Made by a program: the position numbers and the translations under genes. Shown here piece by piece: positions 50,913-60,338 of a stretch of DNA of 64,000 nucleotides. The DNA is from Streptomyces prunicolor NBRC 13075. GTDB lineage: Bacteria; Actinomycetota; Actinomycetes; Streptomycetales; Streptomycetaceae. The stretch covers positions 94,619 to 158,618 of the forward strand of contig NZ_BARF01000029.1 in NCBI RefSeq assembly GCF_000367365.1, written 5' to 3'. Below the pieces are notes generated by a model. That model was given only the letters and a program-made list of their open reading frames with translations. It was not told where the DNA came from and ran no database searches. Position 1 is the stretch's first letter. Every line of letters starts with the position of its first letter.

Positions 50913-51980
50913 GTGAGCGTGAGTCGATGGACCGGCCGCGAGGCCGGCTTGCTGCGGCAGGCGCTGCGCATGAGCGTGCGTACCTATGCGGCGCACCTCG
51001 GCGTCGGCATCCGCACCGTCTCCAAGTGGGAGAAGTTCGGCACGGCTACCTGTCCCTGGCCCGACACACAGGCCATCCTCGACACAGCCCTCACCCGCGC
51101 CGATGCCGCCGCCCGGGTCCGCTTCGAGCAACTTCTCGCCCCGAGCCCGCTGGGCCGACGGCCGAGCGGAACACCGTCCCCCACGAACCCGGACCACGAG
51201 ACCTGGACGGAGGATCTGGAGCGGATCGTGGTGTGCCTCGATCGTCAGGACTTCGCCTTCGCCGCCACCCTGCTGGAACGCCGACTCGGTCGGGCCCAGC
51301 CCAGCGATCTCGACGATCGGGGCCTGTACCTGTACGGGCGCTCGTTGGTCCTGTCCGGCGACCTGCGGCGCCTTCAGGGCACCTTTCAGGACCTGATGAC
51401 CGCCAAACGGCTCTACTTGGACGCACACGACGTGTTCACCGAACTCGGCATCCCCCGTCGAGCCGCGCAGGTCGAACTCTCCCTCGCCGTGGTCACCGAA
51501 ATGGCCGGACGCCTCACCGCCGCGGCCACCCGTTACCAGCAACCCGCCGATGACGAGAGGCTCGTCCCGGCCGACCGCGCCCGAGCCATGCTGTGGATCG
51601 GCACAGCCCTGTCCAAGGACGGCCGTAACGAGTTCGCCATCCACATCATGCGCCAGGCGGTCAAGTGGTTCGAGGAACTGGACGAACCGGAGGACTGGGC
51701 AACCGCGCAGCAGAAGCTCGCACTGGCACACCGCGGTGCCGGCGATCTCACCCGGGCCCTGACCTACATCGATGCCGCCCGCAGCAACGGCCGCTTCGAG
51801 ACCCCGCTCCAGCGCGTCCAGATCGAAACCGCGCACGCCCACATCCTGCTCACCGACCCGGTCACCCGCAGCGGGGGGCACGCCGTGCTCGACCGGGCCT
51901 CGGACATCGCCACCCGATACGGACTGAAACACCAACTGCGCAGCATCAACACCGTTCGCACCAGCGAGGAGTACACGTGA
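50913..51980 (+). CDS. HTH and TPR transcriptional regulator
   Basis: The 355-residue protein has an N-terminal helix-turn-helix (LRQALRMSVRTYAAHLGVG, then IRTVSKWEKFG; about residues 15-45). A long all-helical region with TPR-like pairs follows (ALTYIDAARSNG, AQQKLALAHRGAGDL). Such regulators often bind peptides or partner proteins. GGAGGGAGG sits ten bases before GTG 50913; an in-frame ATG at 50886 is less likely. The YdcF gene starts inside its stop (GTGA). It is divergent from the HATPase gene over a 296-base gap that should hold the cluster promoters. Confidence 0.85.
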   Translation: MSVSRWTGREAGLLRQALRMSVRTYAAHLGVGIRTVSKWEKFGTATCPWPDTQAILDTALTRADAAARVRFEQLLAPSPLGRRPSGTPSPTNPDHETWTEDLERIVVCLDRQDFAFAATLLERRLGRAQPSDLDDRGLYLYGRSLVLSGDLRRLQGTFQDLMTAKRLYLDAHDVFTELGIPRRAAQVELSLAVVTEMAGRLTAAATRYQQPADDERLVPADRARAMLWIGTALSKDGRNEFAIHIMRQAVKWFEELDEPEDWATAQQKLALAHRGAGDLTRALTYIDAARSNGRFETPLQRVQIETAHAHILLTDPVTRSGGHAVLDRASDIATRYGLKHQLRSINTVRTSEEYT

Positions 51981-52648
51981 CCGACCGTCAGGAGGCCACG
52001 ATCAGTGACGCGGACCGGGCAGACGCCCGCGCGCTCTGGGATTTCCACCAGATGGGTCACGAGCTGCGGCCCTGCTCCGCCGCGATCGCCCTCGGCAGCC
52101 TCGATCTCGGTGTGGCCGGTACCGCCGCCGACCTGTACCACGCCGGTATGTTCCCGGTCGTGGCCTTCACCGGTGACACCAGCGGCGCCACCAGGGAGCG
52201 GTTTCCCCGCGGCGAGGCCGTCCACTACCGCGAGCACGCGCTCTGCCTCGGTGTGCCGGACGAGGCGATCCTTCTGGAGCCGAAGGCCACCAACACCGGC
52301 CAGAACATCGGCTTCTCCCGCGAGGTGCTGGAGAACGCGGGTATCGCGGTGACCACCGTGCTGCTGATCTCCATGCCCTACATGCAGCGCCGCGCCTACG
52401 CGACATGCCGCAAGCTGTGGCCCGAGGTTGAGCCTGTCTGCGTCTCCCAGTCGCTGTCGTTCGACGAGTACGTCACGACCCACGCCGACGAGAAGCAGTT
52501 CATCGACATGCTCATGGGCGACATGGAGAGGGTGATGGAGTACCCCAAGCGTGGTTTCGCCATCGAGCAGCACGTTCCGGAAAGGGTCCGCGATGCCTTC
52601 GACCGTCTCCGCGTCCGAGGCTACGACAGCTGGCTCCTGCCTGCCTGA
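51977..52648 (+). CDS. DUF218/YdcF-family protein
   Basis: The 223-residue protein shows the DUF218 features: IALGSLDLGVAGTAADLYHA (about residue 38), VVAFTGDTSGATRERFP, and ATNTGQNIGFSREVLENAG (about residue 100). It ends with long helices. The fold binds S-adenosylmethionine in E. coli YdcF, but no reaction is known. There is no signal peptide, so it acts in the cytoplasm. It overlaps the regulator upstream (GTGA) and the WbqC gene downstream by 56 bases. Confidence 0.85.
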   Translation: MTDRQEATISDADRADARALWDFHQMGHELRPCSAAIALGSLDLGVAGTAADLYHAGMFPVVAFTGDTSGATRERFPRGEAVHYREHALCLGVPDEAILLEPKATNTGQNIGFSREVLENAGIAVTTVLLISMPYMQRRAYATCRKLWPEVEPVCVSQSLSFDEYVTTHADEKQFIDMLMGDMERVMEYPKRGFAIEQHVPERVRDAFDRLRVRGYDSWLLPA

Positions 52649-53384
52649 CAGTGCCGCGCGCCCGAGTACGCGGCCGGTGGGCTCGTGCGCGATCCATCAG
52701 CCCAACCTCCTGCCCCGTCTTTCCACTCTGGCGAAGCTCTACACGGCCGATGTCTGGGTGGTCCTCGACGACGTCCAGTTCGTCCGCCGCGACTACCAAC
52801 ACCGCGCTCGCCTCGCCGCACTCGACGACCCACAACGGCAGCAGTGGCTGTCTGTCGAAACCCATCTCCCACACGGCCGCGCAACGTTGATCCGCGATGC
52901 CCGACTCGCCGACCCGCAGCGCAGTGCCCGCCGTCTCGGCCAGCTGCCCGCGCAGCACTACCACGCCAGCCCCCACTGGCAGTTGCTGCATGCCTCACTC
53001 GAACCCGTTGTCCGTTCCCTCACCGAGGGCGTCGGCACAGCGGCCGTCGCCGAGGCCACCACCCGCGCCCTGCTGAACCTCCTGGACTGGCGCGGCACCA
53101 TCGTGCGCAGCAGCGACCTCGCCGCTTCCTCGGACCGCTCGGTACGTCTGGCCGACCTCACCACCGCCGTCGGCGCCGACACCTATCTCTGTGGCACCGG
53201 CGGCCTGCGCTACCTCGACCACCGCCCCTTCGCGGAGCGACAGCTCAACGTCCACGCCTTCCGCCCGCCCACGGCCGCCGAGAACCTGTGGACCGGAGCC
53301 GCGAGGATCACAGCCCTCTGGGCACTCGCCGCATACGGACCTTCCCGCGTGGGGGCCGCGTTCGACGACCTGCGCACAGCCTGA
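52593..53384 (+). CDS. WbqC-family protein
   Basis: The 263-residue protein carries the WbqC signature: CAIHQPNLLPRLSTLAKLY (about residue 34), then WVVLDDVQFVRRDYQHR. WbqC relatives occur in surface polysaccharide and natural-product clusters, without a firmly known reaction. GAAAGGG stands before the chosen ATG, which lies inside the YdcF gene. It is the last gene of the plus-strand arm. Confidence 0.85.
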   Translation: MPSTVSASEATTAGSCLPDSAARPSTRPVGSCAIHQPNLLPRLSTLAKLYTADVWVVLDDVQFVRRDYQHRARLAALDDPQRQQWLSVETHLPHGRATLIRDARLADPQRSARRLGQLPAQHYHASPHWQLLHASLEPVVRSLTEGVGTAAVAEATTRALLNLLDWRGTIVRSSDLAASSDRSVRLADLTTAVGADTYLCGTGGLRYLDHRPFAERQLNVHAFRPPTAAENLWTGAARITALWALAAYGPSRVGAAFDDLRTA

Positions 53385-53422
53385 CCACCGCCTACGGATC
53401 TTCGTCATCCCCCTTCGGCGTC

Positions 53423-53472
53423 ATTTGCCGCGCGGGCGCGCCCAGCCCCCACGGCGCCGCAGACAAACAACG
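53423..53472 (+). repeat. Partial, diverged copy of the dispersed repeat
   Basis: ATTTGCCGCGCGGGCGCGCCCAGCC aligns with the right half of the 54-bp repeat but lacks eight bases. The next 25 bases (ACGGCGCCGCAGACAAAC...) also match the sequence that follows copy 2 near ksgA. Confidence 0.7.
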
Positions 53473-53477
53473 GCACC

Positions 53478-53551
53478 CTCCTGACCTGCCCGGATCGTCA
53501 GCCTCCCCCCGCGCATTACTCTGGGAGGCTGACCGTCCCCCCTGTCAGGAG
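53478..53551 (+). promoter_or_regulatory. Foldable leader covering the ABC-F ribosome binding site
   Basis: Two nested perfect inverted repeats lie before the ABC-F gene: an inner 11-bp pair GTCAGCCTCCC (53497-53507) with GGGAGGCTGAC (53523-53533), and an outer 8-bp pair CTCCTGAC (53478-53485) with GTCAGGAG (53544-53551). The last contains the GGAG of the ribosome binding site. If transcribed it could hide that site; alternatively it is an operator around the TACTCT -10-like box (53517-53522). Confidence 0.6.
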
Positions 53552-53555
53552 AGAA

Positions 53556-55358
53556 ATGGCCGTCAACCTGGTCAATGTCGAGAACGTCAGCAAGGTGTAC
53601 GGCACCCGTGCCCTGCTCGACGGCGTCTCGCTCGGTGTCTCCGAAGGGGACCGGATCGGGGTCGTGGGCCGCAACGGAGACGGCAAGACCACCCTGATCC
53701 GGATGCTCGCCAAGCTGGAGGAGTCCGACACCGGCCGCGTCACCCACTCCGGAGGACTCCGCCTCGGTGTCCTCACCCAGCACGACTCCCTCGACCCGGA
53801 GGCGACCGTCCGCCACGAGGTCATCCGGGACATGGCCGACCACGAGTGGGCGGGCAACGCCAAGATCCGCGACGTACTCACCGGACTCTTCGGCGGCCTG
53901 GACATGCCGGGCTTCCCGCAGGGACTCGACACCGTCATCGGCCCGCTCTCCGGCGGTGAGCGCCGCCGTATCGCCCTCGCCAAGCTGCTCATCGAGGACC
54001 AGGACCTGGTCGTCCTCGACGAGCCGACGAACCACCTCGACGTCGAGGGCATCGCCTGGCTCGCCCAGCACCTGCGCGAGCGGCGCTCCGCGCTCGTCTG
54101 CGTGACCCACGACCGGTGGTTCCTGGACCAGGTCTGCACGCAGATGTGGGACGTGCAGAAGGGCGACGTCTTCGAGTACGAGGGCGGCTACACCGACTAC
54201 GTCTTCGCCCGCGCCGAGCGCGAGCGCATCGCCGCCACCGAGGAGACCAAGCGGCAGAACCTGGTCCGCAAGGAGCTGGCCTGGCTGCGCCGCGGCGCCC
54301 CCGCCCGTACGTCCAAGCCGCGCTTCCGCGTAGAGGCCGCCAACGAACTGATCGCGGACGTACCGCCGCCGCGCGACACCAGCGAGCTGATGAAGTTCGC
54401 GTCGACGCGGCTGGGCCGTACGGTCTTCGACCTGGAGGACGTGACCGTCCAGGCCGGACCGAAGGTCCTCCTCAAGCACATCACCTGGCACCTCGGCCCC
54501 GGCGACCGCATCGGCCTGGTCGGCGTCAACGGCGCCGGAAAGACCTCCCTGCTGCGCGCCCTGGCCGAGGCCGCCCGCAGCGACGGCGAGACCCAGCCCG
54601 CGGCCGGCAAGGTCGTCGTAGGAAAGACGGTGAAGCTCGCCTACCTCTCCCAGGAGGTGGCCGAACTCAAGCCCACGCTGCGGGTGTTGGAGGCCGTGCA
54701 GCAGGTGCGCGAGCGCGTCGATCTCGGCAAGGGGCGGGAGATGACCGCCGGGCAGCTGTGCGAGACGTTCGGCTTCAACAAGGAGAAGCAGTGGACGCCG
54801 GTCGGGGACCTGTCCGGCGGTGAGCGCCGCAGGCTCCAGCTCCTCCGTCTCCTCATGGACGAGCCCAACGTCCTCTTCCTCGACGAGCCCACGAACGACC
54901 TCGACATCGAGACGCTGACCCAGCTGGAGGACGTCCTCGACGGCTGGCCCGGTTCGATGATCGTGATCTCCCACGACCGGTTCTTCGTCGAGCGCACCAC
55001 CGACAAGGTGTACGCCCTCCTCGGCGACGCGACCCTGCGGATGCTGCCGCGCGGGATCGACGAGTACCTGGAGCGACGCCACCGTATGGAGGAAGTGGCC
55101 GCGGCTGCCGCCCCCGTGGTGGAGAAGGCCGCACCCGCCGTGAGCGCCGCCGACCAGCGGGCCGCGAAGAAGGAACTCCAGAAGATCGAGCGGCAGTTGG
55201 ACAAGGTCTCCGAGAAGGAGGCCAAGCTGCACGCCCAGATCGCCGACAACGCCACGGACTTCGCGAAGGTGGCCGAACTGGACGCGAAACTCCGGGACTT
55301 GGGCGGCGAGCGCGACGAGCTGGAGATGCGGTGGCTGGAACTCGCGGAGGACGCGTGA
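53556..55358 (+). CDS. ABC-F ATPase
   Basis: The 600-residue protein has two ATPase domains and no membrane helices. First domain: GRNGDGKTTLIRML (Walker A), LSGGERRRIALAK, VVLDEPTNHLD. Second: GVNGAGKTSLLRAL, LSGGERRRLQLLR, FLDEPTNDLD. The linker between them is about 80 residues, and the C-terminus carries a coiled coil (KKELQKIERQLDKVSEKEAKL), as in Uup-like members. ABC-F proteins act on the ribosome or aid antibiotic tolerance. AGGAGAGA precedes the ATG. A foldable leader lies immediately upstream and a terminator after the stop. Confidence 0.93.
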   Translation: MAVNLVNVENVSKVYGTRALLDGVSLGVSEGDRIGVVGRNGDGKTTLIRMLAKLEESDTGRVTHSGGLRLGVLTQHDSLDPEATVRHEVIRDMADHEWAGNAKIRDVLTGLFGGLDMPGFPQGLDTVIGPLSGGERRRIALAKLLIEDQDLVVLDEPTNHLDVEGIAWLAQHLRERRSALVCVTHDRWFLDQVCTQMWDVQKGDVFEYEGGYTDYVFARAERERIAATEETKRQNLVRKELAWLRRGAPARTSKPRFRVEAANELIADVPPPRDTSELMKFASTRLGRTVFDLEDVTVQAGPKVLLKHITWHLGPGDRIGLVGVNGAGKTSLLRALAEAARSDGETQPAAGKVVVGKTVKLAYLSQEVAELKPTLRVLEAVQQVRERVDLGKGREMTAGQLCETFGFNKEKQWTPVGDLSGGERRRLQLLRLLMDEPNVLFLDEPTNDLDIETLTQLEDVLDGWPGSMIVISHDRFFVERTTDKVYALLGDATLRMLPRGIDEYLERRHRMEEVAAAAAPVVEKAAPAVSAADQRAAKKELQKIERQLDKVSEKEAKLHAQIADNATDFAKVAELDAKLRDLGGERDELEMRWLELAEDA

Positions 55359-55420
55359 AGGTTGCGTGCTGTGCTTTCCGGGGGGACGCGCCCCGGACCT
55401 CCCACGCATAACGGCGGCAT

Positions 55421-55465
55421 CACGGGCCGGTCCTCCCTTGGGAACAGGGGTGAACCGGCCCGTTC
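55421..55465 (+). terminator. Hairpin terminator after the ABC-F gene
   Basis: ACGGGCCGGT (55421-55430) pairs perfectly with ACCGGCCCGT (55453-55462), followed by TCTT. The loop is 22 bases. It lies 63 bases after the stop codon. Confidence 0.7.
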
Positions 55466-55591
55466 TTCATGGACAGCCGGGTGATAGAAAGAGCCGTCTG
55501 AGAACTGTCTGAGACCTGCTTGAACGCGCCTCCGGATCCTTCGCGGATCTCGGGGCGTGGCTAAAAATCAGTGAACGAGGGGGAGCCGCTG

Positions 55592-57346
55592 ATGACTCAG
55601 CCGCCCGAACAGCCGCCGTCCGGCGGTTACGGAGCGCCGCCGAACCAACCGCCACAGCCACCATCGGGCGGCTTCGGCGCTCCCGTTCCGCCGCAGCCCC
55701 AACCCGGCTACGGCTATCCGCAACAGCAACCCCAACAGCCCGGCCCCTACGGCTATCCGCAACAGCCGGGTCCGTACGGCCAGCCGCAGCCGCAACCCGG
55801 CCCTTACGGCCAGCCGCAGCAGCCGGGGCCGTACGGTCAGCAACCCGGCTACGGATACCCGCCGCCCCCACCGCAGTTCACCCCGCCCCCGTCCTCGCCC
55901 CCCTCCGGCCGCGGCCCCTTCAAGGGCAAGCCCGCGCTCGTGATCGCGGCAGCGGTCGCCGGACTCCTGGTCGTCGGCGGCACGGTGTGGGCGGTCACCA
56001 GTGGCGGTGACGACAAGAAGCCGGTGGCGGAGCAGAGCGACAGCCCCGCGCCCTCCGGCAGCAGCACTGTCGACGACGACCCCGCCAACCCCGGCGACGG
56101 CAGCGGCGACGGCGGCAAGGACCCGCAGAACCTCAACGAGGGCCGCAAGTCCGGCGAGGCGAAGGTGCTCTGGTACAAGGAGGCGCCGGACGCGCCCGGT
56201 TCCGGCGCCGACGCCCCCGGCATGTGGATCACCGGCAAGACCGCAGTGAAGGCGGCGTACAAGGAACTCGTCGCCTACAACGTCGGCAACGGCAACCCGA
56301 CCTGGCCCACGATCACCTTCCCGCAGAAGATCTGCGCCGTCACCTCGCAGCAGTCGGCCGACGGCAAGATCGTCGTGGCGTACGAGAGCGGTGTCAGCGA
56401 CAACGCCAAGTGCAACCAGCTCCAGCAACTCGACCTGAACACCGGGGCGAAGGGCTGGACGGCGGTCGTCCCGGACGGCGCCCTCTTCGACAGCGCGCTC
56501 AGCATCGGGCTGTCCATCACCGGCAAGACGCTGATGGTGGGCCGCTCGCAGTCCGGTATCGCCTACAACCTCGACACCGGCAAGAAGCTCTACGAGAAGA
56601 AGAAGTACGGCGCGGCCTGCTTCCCGGGCGGGTTCGCGGGCGGCGCCAAGCTGATCTCGGTCGCGTCCTGCGGGGCGGGCTCCTCCACCGAGCACGACGA
56701 GGTGCAGGAACTGGACCCGGCGACCGGCAAGGTCAAGTGGACCAAGGCGATCCCCAAGGGCTGGACGGTCGGCCATGTCTACTCCGTGAACCCGGTCGTC
56801 CTCTACATGACCGACGAGGACGACAAGCACTGGAACATCTCGACGCTGAAGGCCGACGGTTCGGTCCGCTCGCAGGTGGACTCCAAGGCCACCTTCGCGC
56901 CCTCCTGCGGTTCGTCGTTCATCGACAACGACCTCCAGAACTGCCAAGGCCTGGCGGTCGACGCGAGCACCCTCTACCTCCCGACGGACGCGACGACCGG
57001 CGCCAACCAGATCGTGGCGATCGACCTCGCCACCGGCAAGGAGAAGTGGCGCGTCAAGTCACCCGCGTCCGTGTCGACGGTCCCGATCAAGGTCCAGGGC
57101 GGCAAGCTCCTCGCCTACGTCGAGGCGTCCTACAGCGCGGGCGGCCAGGTCGTGTCCATCCCGACGACAGGCTCCGCGCACACCACGACGAAGCTGCTCC
57201 AGATGCCGTCCGGCACCGCGCAGATCGAGTCGAGCTTCTTCTCCCGGGACATCGACTACGTGGACGGCCGCTTCTACATCTCGTCGACCCGGCTGAACGG
57301 CAATGACGACACGAAGGAGAAGTTGATGCTCGCGTACGGCAAGTGA
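55592..57346 (+). CDS. PQQ-like beta-propeller membrane protein
   Basis: The 584-residue protein begins with a Pro/Gln/Gly/Tyr-rich cytoplasmic tail (repeats such as [19 protein letters not shown]). A single membrane helix follows ([20 protein letters not shown], about residues 111-130), then an acidic linker and a PQQ-like propeller facing outside (blades [49 protein letters not shown]). Several Cys may form disulfides. The function is unknown; these proteins may sense or bind something at the surface. AGGGGGAG supports ATG 55592. A paralogue follows 46 bases later. Confidence 0.85.
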   Translation: MTQPPEQPPSGGYGAPPNQPPQPPSGGFGAPVPPQPQPGYGYPQQQPQQPGPYGYPQQPGPYGQPQPQPGPYGQPQQPGPYGQQPGYGYPPPPPQFTPPPSSPPSGRGPFKGKPALVIAAAVAGLLVVGGTVWAVTSGGDDKKPVAEQSDSPAPSGSSTVDDDPANPGDGSGDGGKDPQNLNEGRKSGEAKVLWYKEAPDAPGSGADAPGMWITGKTAVKAAYKELVAYNVGNGNPTWPTITFPQKICAVTSQQSADGKIVVAYESGVSDNAKCNQLQQLDLNTGAKGWTAVVPDGALFDSALSIGLSITGKTLMVGRSQSGIAYNLDTGKKLYEKKKYGAACFPGGFAGGAKLISVASCGAGSSTEHDEVQELDPATGKVKWTKAIPKGWTVGHVYSVNPVVLYMTDEDDKHWNISTLKADGSVRSQVDSKATFAPSCGSSFIDNDLQNCQGLAVDASTLYLPTDATTGANQIVAIDLATGKEKWRVKSPASVSTVPIKVQGGKLLAYVEASYSAGGQVVSIPTTGSAHTTTKLLQMPSGTAQIESSFFSRDIDYVDGRFYISSTRLNGNDDTKEKLMLAYGK

Positions 57347-57392
57347 GACCCCGACTTCTCCCCACCCCGCCGTCCTCCCCGAGGTACTCGTC

Positions 57393-59192
57393 ATGACCCA
57401 GCCGCCCCCGCCCCCGCCGAACCAGCCCCCGCAGCAGGGCGGCTTCGGCCCACCCCAGGACCAGCCCCCACAGCAGCCTCCGCCGCCACCCGGCTACGGC
57501 TACCCACAGGCCCCTCCGCCCCAACAGCCGGTCTACGGCTACCCCCAGGCACCCCAGCAGCCCCAGCCGCCCCAGGGACCTCCGCAGGCCGCCCCGCCGC
57601 CCGGCTACGGCTACCCGGGCCAGCAGCCGAACCCGTACGCCCAGCCGCAGCAGCCCAACTCCTATGGCCAGCAGCCGGGTTACGGATATCCGGGCCAGCA
57701 GCCGACCATGCCGCTGCACCCGCAGCCGGGCCAACCGGGCGGCGGCGGGCGGAAGTTCGGGGCGTCCGCGGTGATCATCACGGCTGCCGTGGTCGCGATC
57801 GCGCTGATCGTCGGCGGCGGGATCTGGTACTCGTCCTCCTCCGGAAAGGACGACGACACGAAGAAGACCGCGACCGCCGGCGGCACCACGGGCGGCACGA
57901 ACGACAAGGGTGGTACGACGTCCGGCGGCAAGGAGAAGGTCCCCGCCAGCGCCGCGTCCAAGGTCCTCTTCGAGGTCCCGATGCCCAAAGTCAGCGACAC
58001 CATGGTGACCGCCGGCTCCTGGCTCACCGACAAGGTGTACGCCAAGAGCGGCAGCGCCGAGGTGGTCGGCTACAACCGCGACACCGGCGCCAAGCAGTGG
58101 ACGATCAAACTCCCCGGCCCGGTCTGCCAGGCGACGAAGCACACCACGACCGACGGCAAGACGGCGATCCTCTACGAGCCCGCCATGCCGACCGAGGACA
58201 AGCCCTCGCACGGCTGCAGCCAGATCGCCGCGATCGACCTCAACGCGGGCACCAAGCTGTGGACGAAGACCGCCAACTCCGGTGACCAGCCGATCAGTTT
58301 CGAGAACGTCACCGTCAGCGCGAACACGGTCGCCGTGGGCAGCAGCGACGGCGGCGCCGCCTTCGACATCGCCACCGGCAAGGTCCTGTGGAGCCCGAAG
58401 GCCACCGACTGCTACGACGCCGGTTACGGCGGCGGCGCCAAGCTGGTGGCGGTGCGCAGGTGCGGCACGTACGACTCGCCCACCCTGCACATCCAGACCA
58501 TCGACCCGGTCTCCGGGAAGGTGCTCTCGGACTACAAGATGGCCCAGGGCATCGAGTACGCGAGCATCGTGTCGACCGACCCGCTGGTGGTCGCGGCCGA
58601 CGTCGGCGACAGCGCGGGCGACGGCAGCGGCGTCTCGGACTTCTTCTCGATCGACAACAAGACGGGCGCCCTGCGCTCGCACATCCCGGCGCCGGGCAAG
58701 CAGTACGCGGCCCGCTGCGACGGCATCACGCGTGTCGAGTACTGCGCCGAACTGGCCGTAGGGAACGACCGGTTGTACGTGCCGACCGAAGAGCACGACG
58801 GTTCCGGCGACTCCTACAGCCAGACCAACGAGATCGTCGCCTTCGACCTCGCCACCGGCAAGCAGACCGGCCAGCGCGCCGACGCGGGCGACGGCTACAC
58901 GATCACCCCGCTCCGCATGGACGGCAGCAACCTCCTCGCCTACAAGTCCCCGCCGTACAACAAGGGCGGCCAGGTGGTCAGCATCGACGGCACCTCCTTC
59001 AAGGAGACCAAGCTGCTGGAGAACCCGAGCACGGAGACGGTACGGAGCGCGGAGACGACCTTCCTCCCGGACTACGCGGAGATCCTCTACGGGGAGGGCC
59101 ACCTCTACATGTCGGCGGTCTACGCGGACAAGGCAACGTCGTCGTCAACAGCAGACAAGGACTTGGCGATCGCCTTCGGCACAACCAGTTGA
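57393..59192 (+). CDS. PQQ-like beta-propeller membrane protein, paralogue
   Basis: The 599-residue protein has the same build: a Pro/Gln/Gly/Tyr-rich tail ([19 protein letters not shown]), one membrane helix ([20 protein letters not shown], about residue 125) and an outside propeller with [30 protein letters not shown] and [14 protein letters not shown] blades. Together with the gene before it, it is a tandem duplication in one transcription unit. Function unknown. Confidence 0.85.
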   Translation: MTQPPPPPPNQPPQQGGFGPPQDQPPQQPPPPPGYGYPQAPPPQQPVYGYPQAPQQPQPPQGPPQAAPPPGYGYPGQQPNPYAQPQQPNSYGQQPGYGYPGQQPTMPLHPQPGQPGGGGRKFGASAVIITAAVVAIALIVGGGIWYSSSSGKDDDTKKTATAGGTTGGTNDKGGTTSGGKEKVPASAASKVLFEVPMPKVSDTMVTAGSWLTDKVYAKSGSAEVVGYNRDTGAKQWTIKLPGPVCQATKHTTTDGKTAILYEPAMPTEDKPSHGCSQIAAIDLNAGTKLWTKTANSGDQPISFENVTVSANTVAVGSSDGGAAFDIATGKVLWSPKATDCYDAGYGGGAKLVAVRRCGTYDSPTLHIQTIDPVSGKVLSDYKMAQGIEYASIVSTDPLVVAADVGDSAGDGSGVSDFFSIDNKTGALRSHIPAPGKQYAARCDGITRVEYCAELAVGNDRLYVPTEEHDGSGDSYSQTNEIVAFDLATGKQTGQRADAGDGYTITPLRMDGSNLLAYKSPPYNKGGQVVSIDGTSFKETKLLENPSTETVRSAETTFLPDYAEILYGEGHLYMSAVYADKATSSSTADKDLAIAFGTTS

Positions 59193-59313
59193 CCTCATCC
59201 CCATCACCCCCATCACTCCCGAATGCCAGGAATGCGAAAAAGTCCGTCGATCTGGGGCACTTCTCTCCAGTAGGGGCAGCGCAACGTCGAACAAGCGTGT
59301 AGCTTCCGGGGGC

Positions 59314-59421
59314 ATGAAGAGCGGGGGTGCTGGGGGGCCCTCTGTTCTTGGGGACCGGTGGGCATCCATAGTGGGCATCCATTGGGGGGACTGGGGGGTT
59401 GCTCGATGGGAGTGCGGCTGA
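59314..59421 (+). CDS. Possible 35-residue leader ORF of the response regulator gene
   Basis: ATG 59314 opens a 35-codon frame rich in Gly and Trp (DRWASIVGIHWGDWGVARWE). It ends at TGA 59419-59421, overlapping the LuxR start by 16 bases in another frame. A TAGCTT box ends eight bases before the ATG, which would suit a leaderless transcript. It could couple translation of the regulator. A short direct repeat (TGGGCATCCAT twice) lies inside it. Evidence is positional only. Confidence 0.35.
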   Translation: MKSGGAGGPSVLGDRWASIVGIHWGDWGVARWECG

Positions 59422-60098
59422 TGGTGGTCGACGACCACCGTTTGCTTGCCGAGGCGCTGGCCTCGGCACTGAAGCTGCGGGGACACCGGGTGCTGGCAGC
59501 GGCGGCACCGGCGGCGGGCGCGGCGGAGCTGGTGATCACGCGCGCCCCCGAGGTGTGCCTGATCGGCACGGCCACACCGGCCGAACCGGGCATCTTCGAC
59601 CCGGTGGTGAAGATCAAACGTGAGCGTCCACAGGTCGCGGTCCTGGTCCTGGGCCCGGTCCCGAGCCCCCGAGGCATAGCGGCGGCCTTCGCCGCGGGCG
59701 CGTCCGGCTATGTCCGGCACGACGAGCGCATCGAGGGCGTGGAGCGGGCGATCATGAAGGCGAGGGCGGGCGAGGCGGCCGTAGCACCGCAGTTGCTCCA
59801 GGGCGCCTTCAGCGAGCTGTTGAACCCAGCGGCCCAACCCGACGACGAGGGTCAGCGGTTGCTCCAGATGCTGACGCCGAGGGAGGTGGAAGTCCTGGTC
59901 CGGGTGGCGGACGGCGAGGACACCCGCCTGATCGCGGCCGGCATGGGCATCGCTCCGTCGACGGCCCGCACGCATGTGCAGCGAGTCCTGATGAAGCTGG
60001 GGGTGGGGTCGCGGCTGGAGGCGGCGGCGCTGGCGGCGCGGACGGGGCTGCTCGACAGGGCGGGGCCGGTGCACAACTCGACGGGGCCGGACCTGTAG
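59406..60098 (+). CDS. Atypical LuxR-family response regulator
   Basis: The 230-residue protein has a receiver-like domain starting MGVRLMVVDDHRLLAEALAS and a C-terminal LuxR/FixJ HTH (LTPREVEVLVRVADGEDTRL and ARTHVQRVLMKLGVGSRLEA). The acidic pair VDDH is kept, but at the site of the phosphoacceptor Asp the sequence reads VCLIGTATPAEP, so Asp is missing and it is probably not controlled by normal phosphorylation. No histidine kinase gene is adjacent. A frame from 59358 adds only residues without domain character. Confidence 0.87.
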   Translation: MGVRLMVVDDHRLLAEALASALKLRGHRVLAAAAPAAGAAELVITRAPEVCLIGTATPAEPGIFDPVVKIKRERPQVAVLVLGPVPSPRGIAAAFAAGASGYVRHDERIEGVERAIMKARAGEAAVAPQLLQGAFSELLNPAAQPDDEGQRLLQMLTPREVEVLVRVADGEDTRLIAAGMGIAPSTARTHVQRVLMKLGVGSRLEAAALAARTGLLDRAGPVHNSTGPDL

Positions 60099-60116
60099 GC
60101 GAGTTCCGGTGTCGGA

Positions 60117-60338
60117 TCAGCAGTGGGGGCGGCCGGCGACCGGGGTGCCGGACCGTATGCCGTCGAGGAGGGCGGCGAGGGCCGTGGGGGTGGTGGTGAG
60201 GAGGGTGGCGGGGGTTTCGCTTTCGCGGAGGTGGAAGGCGGTGGGGGTGGTGGTGAGTTCGATGCAGTTGTTTCCGTCGCCGCCGCCGGAGAAGGACGAC
60301 TTCTGCCAGTTGGCCGGGGGTGTCATGGTGCGCCTCAC
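60117..60338 (-). CDS. DUF397 small partner protein, second locus
   Basis: The 73-residue protein shows WQKSSFSGGGDGNNCIELTT then HLRESETP, typical for DUF397. The GTG start overlaps the stop of the XRE gene (GTGA); an internal ATG twelve bases later is also possible. It is the partner of the upstream regulator. The C-terminal half (LAALLDGIRSGTP) is a helix that the DUF397 at 9928-10116 lacks. Confidence 0.88.
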   Translation of the reverse strand: MRRTMTPPANWQKSSFSGGGDGNNCIELTTTPTAFHLRESETPATLLTTTPTALAALLDGIRSGTPVAGRPHC

